Source of the DNA: Podarcis raffonei
Taxonomy: Eukaryota > Chordata > Lepidosauria > Squamata > Lacertidae
Direction of reading: 5' to 3'
Assembly: GCF_027172205.1 (NCBI RefSeq)
Contig: NC_070611.1
Coordinates: forward strand, 42,319,479-42,383,478
Length of the DNA: 64,000 nt
Both the position numbers and the translations under genes were made by a program. The notes beneath the pieces are model-generated. The model was not told the DNA's origin. It saw only the letters and a program-made list of their open reading frames with translations, and made no database searches. Below are positions 59,001 through 64,000 of the stretch, piece after piece (positions within the stretch are counted from its first letter, which is position 1; each line of letters starts with the position of its first letter).

Positions 59001-62000
59001 ACAAGGATCATCTAGTCCAACACTCTGCAGTGCAGGAATCTTTTACCCAATGTGGAGCTCGAATCAATGACCCTGAGATTAAAAGTCTCATGCTGTACCA
59101 GCTGAGCTATCGTGTTCAGTTCATGCTTTACTATATTGTTGCAGAAAAATATATTAGTTTTGCAATATAATAAATATAAAAGCAAAATAATTTTCTGTTT
59201 CATTATAATTAAACAGGTCCTCTTCCTGAAAATTTACCCAAGGAAAAGGATGGAATTCCCTAATTGAATTTCTCCATCCCGAGACCTATTGGTTTGCAAT
59301 ACCTGTACTTATAAAAGGCTACAGTGGATCATTGAGGTCCCCTAATAGACTTCCCGCTTCCTTGAAACTAGTTTTCCCAGATTCCTTTACATGTTGTGAG
59401 GCAAATATACAAAGAATATGGTACTTAGAACAGAATTGTACTTTGCTTTTAAGGTTCTCTCAGTATGTTTTCTGGTATTCTCAAATCCAGTTATGAAGCA
59501 TCACACTTTGATGATGAATGCATTAATTTCCTTGTTGCATCATGTATTTTTTATGTATAGCTACCTATTATAAAGTGCCTGTTGGTTGTGCTCTCTAGTA
59601 AATAATCAAGCACTTTATAAATACAATACTTGCTATAAATGTGTGTTTTTTTCCAGTAAGAATGCATTTTTAAAAAGATACCTTTTAATAGCCATGCTAA
59701 CAAAGTAGAAAGAATATCTGCTGTCCATATGGATTGCTATGCATATGTCTGGCCATAGATCATTCAGAAAACTTTTGTTGCATGTTTCATTTATAATTTC
59801 TCCTTTTAGTTGTTTTAGGTTAAAATAACGAAGGAGGAAACATTACTTTAAAGAAGTAGCTTTTTTATAACACAATCTTATTCATTATACTACTGCTTTT
59901 TAAAATTATACTTGTGGGTTTGCATCTCTATTTCCTTTCAATCTGTAAGCAATGTGAACTCACAACAGTCTGTTGTCTGATCCCATTTTTAAAAGGTATT
60001 AAATCTGTCAAGTGGGAATATTTTAAAATCCAGAACTGGACACAAGGAAGCTGTACAGCACTGCCAGTTTACTTCTGATGGGAAAACACTCATTTCAAGC
60101 TCTGATGACTCAACTATACAGGTGCGGAACATTTTTAACTATTGCTTGAGAATATATATTTCTGAAGAAGCTAGGTGCAGTCCAGCAAAGTTTATGTTTT
60201 GTTTAAAGCTTGATGTTTATTTATTTTTGGGGTACTTTGTGAGGGTAAGACAAAAATGCTTCTTAGAGATCAAATAATTTTTGGGGAGGGGGGGTTTAAA
60301 GACCTTGTGGGAGGAGTAGTATTGTCTTGTGAAGAAAAGTTGAGGGCTTTTTGTTTTACTAAAGAAATAAGTCTTGTTTTCACCATAAAAGCGAGCCAGA
60401 GTTGAAGCCAATTTCCCATACTCTATCCTAATTTCTGTTTTATTAGGTGTGGAATTGGCAAACAGAGGAATTTATTCTCCTGAAAGGTCACAAGGAACCT
60501 GTCAAGAATTTTCACCTTCTAAAACACTCAGGGCTTCTTTCATGGTCATTTGATGGGACAGTTAAGGTAAATAAAAAAACCTAAGCATTGACAATTTAGA
60601 TTGGTGCCTGTAGCTAAACCTTAAAGGAAAGAAATGCACATCATGTGAACATCATATTTGTTGTGTTTTCAAAGTTAGATAACACTATTTACAAGTCTTG
60701 TTTTGACTGCAAAATACTCAGTGGTTAAAGTACGTACTTTTTTAAAGAGCATCTGCTGCTAAGTATTTTGAAAGACAAAAACACCTGTGTACTGTTTTTA
60801 AGCCCTTCTACCTGCACTATTGTTCACTGGCACATTTTAATATTACAGCTCTGGAACACAGTTACAGGAGAACTTGAGAGAGATATCATTTGCCATGAAG
60901 ACACCATTCTTTCTTGTGTAATTTCACCCAATACCACTATGTTTTCCACTACCTCTGCTGACAAGACTGCCAAGGTCAGTACAGGTTTACAAATGAATGC
61001 TAAAACATAAAGCACCATCTACTCTGAGTTTAGCACTTTTTATCCTAATTCAGTAGAAGAGTTACATAAATGCTTGATGGTATTTTGCTGATAATCAGAA
61101 AGATCTGATTAGCTGTCTTCTTTAATCTAAAACGAAACAAAAACTTAAAACACGTCAACTTTCATTTGCAGGGTGCACCACCTAACTTCTCATTTTGGTT
61201 GTCCCTTTATATACCTTCTGCACTTTGCTCTGTCCTAAACCATCTGTGTAGAAAAGTTTAGCTTGCTTTCTATTGTGGGAGTACCTTAACCAATTTTCAT
61301 ATCTGAGTCACTGAAGTCCAAATATCTTTTACAGGTAGGAAGCTCAAAATGAATGTAAAAATACTGCAATATAATTTAACAACGTGTTTCATGTTTTAAA
61401 TTTTTAGGTATGGAGTTTTGAAAGTTCATCGGTTCTTCATAAGCTGAATGGTCATGACGGCTGTGTGAGGTGCTGTGCCTTCTCCCTTGACAATGAATTG
61501 TTAGCCACAGGAGATGACAATGGAGAAATACGGGTACTCCATTTTGTTTTTAAATGATTTATTTAAAAATTTAGCATAAAAAGTTATTGCAGCAGGTATC
61601 GGCTAGTTAAGTGGACACTGAGTTTCTCACAAATTAGGTGGTGGCTCTTTGGTACTCTAAGACCTGGTTTGTATGACCGCGTACACGTTTTAGAATTCCA
61701 ATGCAACAAGAATATTAACAGAGGTGGAGAAGGATGTCAGGTGCAGTTCTGATAACAAAAAGATGATTAGAAATAGAAAGGCTGCATTAAATCCAAAGGA
61801 AAGTAGGATTAATGATTAAAGGGTATTGGGGAAAGGAAGGCAATTCTTCATTATAGATCATAAACATATTTACACATAAATGTGGGACTTACTTGCCTCC
61901 TCTGTTTTGTTGTTAATATGTGTTGCATCTTGATAATTGCATACATTTTTATGTCCTTCTGCATTGATTACTCTTTCCCTTCTGTCCCATGCAGCCATTC

Positions 62001-63880
62001 ATTTCTAACATGTGATTTGTCTCTCCAAACCTAATGAGAGCACATAGAGAATGCGGTATAGAGTGGTCCTTTTGAATGCTCATTGTGCCACTGGTGGCTT
62101 CAGTGTTGCCCCAAACTTGTAGAGGATTAGGGCTGACAGTGCAAAGAAATGTATACATCGAGCCTTGGTTGTAAGCACAATATGTGACACTCTAAAATTA
62201 GTCATTACTGCTTAGATGGTGTGGAAGAAAAGGTGGTAGCCTTTATTTACAATTTTCATACTTTTCATGCACAAGTGAATTGTGAGAGACTTAATTCTTA
62301 AACAGTTTTTTAAATCTATAATTTTATGAAGGCTAGCACATGTTTAAATGGCAGAAAAGTACATATAGCATGGCTCAGAAATGTTTGTTACGCTGAGGAT
62401 GTTTCAGAGAACAGGTTTGACAGGTATGTCAGAAACTCCTGTGGCAGGGGTGGGGAATCTCTGGCCTGTGGCCAATCTTGGCCTGCCATGGGATCCCGTT
62501 TGACCTTTGAGGCCATTTCCCTCAAACTGTGCTCATAAGCAGATACAGTTTAATCCTGCATTAGCTATGCAATTCTTTTCCCAGCCAAAAACAAGATTGC
62601 ACAGCAAAGGCAGCAGGATTTTTTAATTATTAGTTTTCATATTATAAAACCATCAGCTGAATTGGGATGAAAGCTCTGTGTCAAAGCACCCTTTGAAGCA
62701 GCTCATGGAGACAGCACCTGAGGATCAAACAGGAGCATGGGGGCTTCCTTGAAGCCATTTGTAAGCCTCTTGCCTCCTCCAATATCAGAGGCTTAAAAGG
62801 GAAGCACTGGGAGACTTGCAAAAGATTTTGTGAGTTTCATCTGCCCCTTTTAAGGCTCCAAAATTGGGAACTTAAAGGGCTTTTTGTGGGTTTTCCCACA
62901 CTCCCCTTTTAGGCTTCTGAGACTGAGGGTTTAAGAAGGGGGCACAAGTGATTTTGACATGTGATGTTATATGATTGACAGGTGGTAAAGTCATCCACCT
63001 GTCAAAGTTGACCCCATGGAGTTAAAAATGTTTCCTGTCTTGACCTCTGGTGTGGGATAGGTTTCCTTGTGGTTTGTAGAAATTTTCTGTGCCAAGGTCA
63101 TTTTATCTAGTTGAGATTCCTGCATTGCAGGGGATTGGACTAGATAATTATACTATTTTATGATTTTAAGGGACTATGAACATAACTACAGTTACACTGC
63201 AACCTTAACCTGTTTTTGTCTGTTTTTGTACTGCTTGTGTCTCAGGTTTGGAATGTATTGAGAGGAGAACTGCTTCACCTCTATTCCCATGCTTCAAAGA
63301 GTGAGGGAGAATCAGCCTACGGAGGCTGGGTAACAGACCTTCGCTTTTCCCCTGATAGTCAGATACTTGTTTCTTCTGGGGGATGCATTCAGGTAAGTTC
63401 AACAAGAATGGGTACCAAAGGGGAATTATTTTGTAATTTATTAACAAATGTGAAAATGTGAAATAACTCTAAATACATAGTAAATTGTCAGGATTTCATT
63501 AGTGTTTTGTTGCAAATAGAAAATATATCCAAAAGGTTTAAAGATGTTAAAATGTTGTATCAGTCAGTTGTCCTCAACCATTGTTTTCTGAAACTGACAT
63601 CTGAGAAATTAATAGTGTGCACTTAATGTGTAGATCTAGAGTGGGACTCCCAAGTTATTGGTATCATATCTGTAACATGCTACATTCAGATTTATTGCTC
63701 CCTAATTGAAAACTTGTTTTCTCTTCCTCCTAGTGGTGGAATGTAGCTACTGGGCAACTCCTACAAACATTCTATACAAATGGAACAGACCTTAAATCAT
63801 TACACGTTTCTCCAGATTTCAAAGTATGTGTGACTGTTGATAATCTTGGCATTCTTTACGTGCTACAGATTATGAAATAA
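28743..63880 (+). CDS. APAF1: APAF1, apoptotic protease-activating factor 1, complete coding region
   Basis: APAF1 is the cytosolic cytochrome c and dATP sensor. It assembles into the apoptosome and activates procaspase-9. There are 26 coding exons, all with GT-AG introns: 28743-28880, 31083-31272, 31784-31981, 32835-33018, 34285-34397, 36364-36495, 37299-37537, 39620-39787, 41342-41467, 42385-42498, 43195-43379, 44047-44173, 45640-45765, 48524-48658, 50814-50939, 51863-52024, 53536-53664, 55563-55688, 56579-56698, 58578-58703, 59996-60121, 60447-60566, 60849-60974, 61408-61533, 63246-63392, 63734-63880. They sum to 3756 nt, giving 1251 aa; the human long form is 1248. The frame is open throughout. 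Walker A is GMAGCGKT at 154-161 (Lys160, as in human) and Walker B LVLDD ends at Asp243-Asp244. The ATG at 28743 has A at -3 and G at +4. An AATAAA overlaps the stop (63876-63881); the true 3' UTR probably continues beyond the window. Confidence 0.98.
29072..29176. repeat. Near-perfect palindrome, about 47-bp arms and 10-nt loop
   Basis: Left arm from 29072 (CTCCAGATGAAGCTAG...) is the reverse complement of the right arm ending at 29176, with a few mismatches. The short loop is around 29119-29129. It lies in APAF1 intron 2. No target duplication is evident. The layout resembles the palindrome at 6218-6363 but the sequence is unrelated. Confidence 0.88.
29559..29884 (-). mobile_element. Sauria-type SINE with 10-bp target duplication
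   Basis: A nearly full-length minus-strand copy with tRNA-like head GGCGGGTGGCACTGTGG and B-box region. Exact duplications CACATGCTTA lie at 29549-29558 and 29885-29894. APAF1 intron 2. Confidence 0.93.
30105..30212. mobile_element. Old inverted-repeat MITE, hAT-like
   Basis: Imperfect palindrome with ends of the type ACTCCAGATGTTGTTG and CAACAACATCTGGAGGGCC, around a 'ccctgaccat' centre. A related but more diverged copy lies at 44367-44501. Family assignment rests on general resemblance to hAT MITEs. Confidence 0.55.
31784..39787 (+). CDS. APAF1: APAF1 exons 4-9: NB-ARC ATPase and winged helix
   Basis: Residues 110-454. The NB-ARC module binds dATP/ATP and controls the switch from locked monomer to heptamer. 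It contains the P-loop GMAGCGKT, with Thr161 where human has Ser. [16 protein letters not shown] is represented by [16 protein letters not shown], and Walker B is [11 protein letters not shown]. The stretch [20 protein letters not shown] through [15 protein letters not shown] in exon 8 is essentially identical to human. Exon 9 carries [20 protein letters not shown] and the [13 protein letters not shown] region. Confidence 0.95.
32515..32715 (-). mobile_element. Decayed LINE 3' end
   Basis: The stretch has the low-divergence look of an amniote LINE tail in antisense (A/T-rich 'tttatttattattttaggc' start, then 'cttacaatctggaaaagatgtcac'). No coding remains. APAF1 intron 4. Confidence 0.35.
33385..33660. 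mobile_element. hAT-like remnant
   Basis: Ends of the type AGAGTGATCCAGCC and GGCTGACCTGCAGGC with a GGGCTGC body resemble degraded Charlie-like hAT termini. No coding content. APAF1 intron 5. Confidence 0.35.
34494..35006 (+). mobile_element. L2/CR1-group LINE 3' end, second subfamily
   Basis: It encodes [17 protein letters not shown], then [20 protein letters not shown] and a stop near 34758. A 3' UTR ends GGGCGGGGTATAAATAAAAA with an (ATT)n tail (about 34960-35006). It is distinct from the subfamily at 35425. APAF1 intron 6. Confidence 0.85.
35289..35400 (+). mobile_element. tRNA-Lys-derived SINE with CR1-like tail, internally deleted
   Basis: The head resembles tRNA-Lys (GGTACAGCATGTGACTCTT) but the B-box segment is deleted. 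The CR1-like tail includes GGGTTGGACTAGATGATCC and ends ACAATTCTATG. It sits between two LINE fragments in APAF1 intron 6. Confidence 0.75.
35425..36186 (+). mobile_element. L2/CR1-group LINE 3' end, well preserved
   Basis: An unbroken frame to the stop at 36082-36084 encodes the C-terminal part of the reverse transcriptase protein: [66 protein letters not shown], then [19 protein letters not shown]. The 3' UTR ends with the GGGCGGGGTATAAATAATAA motif and (ATT)n. The intact frame suggests a young insertion. It is 5'-truncated, so inactive. Confidence 0.9.
36885..37128. mobile_element. Mariner-like MITE, second family
   Basis: Ends CAGTCATACCTC and GAGGTACCACTA with TA at both sides (36883-36884 and 37129-37130). 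The interior has GC-rich inverted segments including TTACTTCCGGGTTTTGCCGC. APAF1 intron 7. Confidence 0.75.
37711..37850 (-). mobile_element. Sauria-type SINE, 3' portion only
   Basis: Minus-strand tail and body of the SINE, breaking off at the CCAGAAGC motif (plus strand 'gaaccagagca', 37850). It lacks the head. APAF1 intron 8. Confidence 0.85.
38255..38460 (+). mobile_element. L2/CR1-group LINE 3' end, short
   Basis: It starts in the [11 protein letters not shown] codons and carries the tail 'gcagggtataaataataaaat'. More diverged than the copy at 35425. The mariner MITE begins directly after it. Confidence 0.75.
38465..38670. mobile_element. Mariner-like MITE (copy 2)
   Basis: Ends CAGTGGTACCTCAGGTTA and CCAAGGTACCACTG, flanked by TA at 38463-38464 and 38671-38672. 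Same family as 7783-8000 with a short internal deletion. APAF1 intron 8. Confidence 0.87.
38757..39135 (-). mobile_element. L2/CR1-group LINE 3' end with (AAT)n tail, second subfamily
   Basis: Minus-strand match to the subfamily at 34494: [20 protein letters not shown], then [14 protein letters not shown]. An (AAT)n microsatellite covers 38753-38802. APAF1 intron 8. Confidence 0.85.
40800..40880 (+). mobile_element. CR1-like SINE or LINE tail
   Basis: Contains 'ctgcattgcagagggttgg' and 'cttccaactctacaattct', the CR1-type 3' tail shared with the tRNA-Lys SINEs. The head is not recognisable. APAF1 intron 9. Confidence 0.6.
41342..43379 (+). CDS. APAF1: APAF1 exons 10-12: helical domain 2
   Basis: Residues 455-595. 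This is the all-helical arm linking the ATPase to the beta-propellers. It includes [37 protein letters not shown] and [21 protein letters not shown]. The start of exon 10 ([20 protein letters not shown]) is the most diverged part and a little shorter than human. Confidence 0.93.
44047..63880 (+). CDS. APAF1: APAF1 exons 13-27: WD40 double propeller
   Basis: Residues 596-1251. The WD40 repeats form the 7- and 8-bladed propellers that clamp cytochrome c and hold the monomer inactive. From exon 13 onward every intron is phase 0. Nine exons of this block (14, 16, 19, 21, 22, 24 and 25 among them) are 126 nt or within a few codons of it, roughly one repeat per exon. Typical repeat ends are [11 protein letters not shown]-like ([11 protein letters not shown]), [19 protein letters not shown] and [10 protein letters not shown]. 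No blade is missing, so this is the long (XL-type) architecture. Confidence 0.94.
44367..44501. mobile_element. Old inverted-repeat MITE, hAT-like
   Basis: Related to 30105-30212: CTGTGGCCTTCCAGAAGCTG at one end and CATCTGGAGAACTGCAGG at the other. Diverged. APAF1 intron 13. Confidence 0.5.
44758..45108 (-). mobile_element. Sauria-type SINE, full length, with target duplication
   Basis: A complete minus-strand copy with tail, body and tRNA-like head. ATCTGAAT occurs on both sides (44750-44757 and 45109-45116). APAF1 intron 13. Confidence 0.9.
45999..46500 (-). mobile_element. Old L2/CR1-group LINE 3' end
   Basis: Starts 'tatttatctattgcccttc' and 'gatcttatggcggttcac', the classic antisense LINE 3' end. 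It then contains GCCCAAGGCCTGGTTGAAGA and 'ggagccactgcagaaaa', the decayed ARAFS...LW region. APAF1 intron 14. Confidence 0.55.
47802..48301 (+). mobile_element. BovB (RTE) LINE 3' end
   Basis: About 500 bp of the C-terminal RTE-BovB coding region ([20 protein letters not shown]-like, then [43 protein letters not shown]). It ends at the signature 3' end GGACACGACTAAACGACTAA followed by CAA repeats. At least one in-frame stop and a small frame change separate the pieces, but divergence looks low. BovB is abundant in squamates and ruminants. APAF1 intron 14. Confidence 0.93.
49173..50012. mobile_element. TIR element made of serial hairpins, complete at both ends
   Basis: Terminal repeats of about 29 nt begin TACCGTATTTTTCGC and end GCGAAAAATACGGTA. 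TA at each outer edge fits a TA target site. The body is a run of inverted repeats: 49183-49253 (the terminal repeat folded on an internal copy), four tandem 109-bp units, 49671-49727, 49740-49795 and 49827-49970. No coding capacity was found. The superfamily is unassigned; Tc1/mariner-like TA use is the only hint. APAF1 intron 15. Confidence 0.85.
49269..49660. repeat. 109-bp tandem repeat, each unit a hairpin
   Basis: Units start at 49269, 49378, 49487 and 49596, an exact 109-bp period; the fourth is partial. Each unit contains a hairpin of about 77 nt (unit 1: 49274-49350) with arms like CTCTCCCGGCTGGAGAGG and its complement around GGCAGGAGCC. Very GC-rich, with few differences between units. 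Confidence 0.92.
50191..50290. repeat. (TA)n/(CATA)n microsatellite
   Basis: About 100 bp of alternating AT with ACATAT variants at both ends, arranged almost symmetrically so the tract is self-complementary. APAF1 intron 15. Confidence 0.92.
52970..53067 (-). mobile_element. L2/CR1-group LINE tail with (AAT)n
   Basis: An (AAT)n run followed by the antisense 3' motif (CCCCGCCCATCTGGCTGGGT...CCACTCTGG). Only the last 60 bp or so of LINE is present. APAF1 intron 17. Confidence 0.8.
53266..53406 (-). mobile_element. Internally deleted Sauria-type SINE with target duplication
   Basis: The SINE tail is joined directly to the tRNA-like head; roughly 200 bp of body is missing between 'ctctggggttc' and 'tggacatcac'. 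Target duplication GTTGAAAGAA lies at 53256-53265 and 53407-53416, so the deletion is inside an otherwise complete insertion. APAF1 intron 17. Confidence 0.9.
53737..54275 (+). mobile_element. tRNA-derived SINE of a second family, split by a Sauria-type SINE
   Basis: The left part (53737-53829) has TTAGTGGTAGATTACAGG and a B-box GGTTTAATCCC. The right part resumes at 54186 with 'aagacctgggaaaaac'. The insertion and its 11-bp duplication are described in the next entry. APAF1 intron 18. Confidence 0.75.
53830..54185 (+). mobile_element. Sauria-type SINE nested in another SINE
   Basis: A full-length plus-strand copy (GACGCAGGTGGCAATGTGGG head to TCTTTACCTTTACTTT tail). Exact duplications CCTCTAGAAAG flank it at 53819-53829 and 54186-54196. 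It must be younger than the host SINE. Confidence 0.93.
55745..56345. mobile_element. Serial-hairpin TIR element, one end only
   Basis: Same left terminus as 49173-50012 (TACCGTATTTTTCGCACTAT), with the terminal hairpin at 55755-55825. It is followed by hairpins at 55853-55894, 56108-56225 (about 118 bp, centred on GAATTC), 56244-56290 and 56295-56338. No right terminus was found. The body sequence differs from the other copy. APAF1 intron 19. Confidence 0.8.
56699..58577 (+). other. APAF1: APAF1 intron 20, nothing firmly recognised
   Basis: About 1.9 kb with no identified exon. Short open frames on both strands (for example 56951-57253 minus) have no secure identity. Confidence 0.4.
58971..59111 (-). 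mobile_element. tRNA-Lys-derived SINE with CR1-like tail
   Basis: Read on the minus strand it runs from GATAGCTCAGCTGGTACAGC through an anticodon loop ACTTTTAATC and B-box-like GATTCGAGCTC. It then passes into the CR1-type tail (TTGGACTAGATGATCC) and ends CTCTACAATTCTATGATT. The loop fits a Lys (TTT) anticodon. It is a retrotransposed SINE, not a functional tRNA gene. APAF1 intron 21. Confidence 0.85.
62447..63060. mobile_element. hAT-like element, degraded
   Basis: It begins CAGGGGTGGGGAATCTCTGG, a hAT-type terminus. The interior has imperfect inverted segments (ATCAGAGGCTTAAAAGGG near 62785 against CCCCTTTTAGGCTTCTGAG near 62902). The right end is not certain. APAF1 intron 25. Confidence 0.4.
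63105..63170 (+). mobile_element. CR1-like tail fragment
   Basis: Contains TTGCAGGGGATTGGACTAGA and 'ctattttatgatttt', the tail type shared with the tRNA-Lys SINEs. It is about 80 nt before APAF1 exon 26. Confidence 0.6.
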
Positions 63881-64000
63881 ATCTGTTTAAAACTGATTGT
63901 AACTGCAGTGTTTTGAGCCGGAAGCATATTCCCAAAAAACTTTCTTTAAACTGTGAAGTCATTTTGACTCTGGCATAAATTACCTGTATGGTAAATTTGT

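Noticed and set aside
58971-59111. A functional tRNA-Lys gene on the minus strand
   Set aside because: The 5' part of the tRNA is incomplete and the sequence runs directly into a CR1-type tail, so it is a SINE.

Overview
The window is vertebrate nuclear DNA, most likely from a squamate reptile (a lizard). The genes are intron-rich, with GT-AG splice sites and CpG-rich promoters. The repeats fit Squamata: a BovB (RTE) LINE 3' end, many copies of the tRNA-headed SINE ending in a TTTACCTTT tail (Sauria-type), L2/CR1-group LINE 3' ends with (ATT)n tails, CR1-tailed tRNA-Lys SINEs, and mariner and hAT MITEs. Gene order and orientation match the human 12q23 block TMPO(+) - SLC25A3(+) - IKBIP(-) - APAF1(+). 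Exons were assigned by translating across splice sites and comparing with remembered human proteins; no database was searched.
Layout: 1-5200 holds the 3' half of TMPO (LAP2 beta-type exons with the inner nuclear membrane anchor). 5200-9430 is intergenic, with a long palindrome and a mariner MITE. 9430-17650 is a complete SLC25A3 (mitochondrial phosphate carrier), including the mutually exclusive exons 3A and 3B. 17650-19740 is a gap between two converging genes. 19743-25806 is IKBIP on the minus strand, with two alternative terminal coiled-coil exons. 25807-27140 is the divergent IKBIP/APAF1 promoter region, split by a LINE fragment and a perfect hairpin. 28743-63880 is the complete APAF1 coding region: 26 coding exons, predicted 1251 aa. 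Its introns hold most of the repeats.
Functional links: IKBIP and APAF1 are divergent neighbours, and in mammals they share a p53-responsive promoter. APAF1 is the cytochrome c sensor that builds the apoptosome. SLC25A3 supplies phosphate to mitochondria. TMPO tethers chromatin and lamin B to the inner nuclear membrane.
The least ordinary DNA is a family of TIR elements in APAF1 introns (49173-50012 and 55745-about 56345) whose bodies are almost entirely serial hairpins. One copy also carries a 109-bp tandem array of hairpins. No wholly new protein system was found. The novelty lies in these elements, in local palindromes, and in isoform-level changes to conserved genes.
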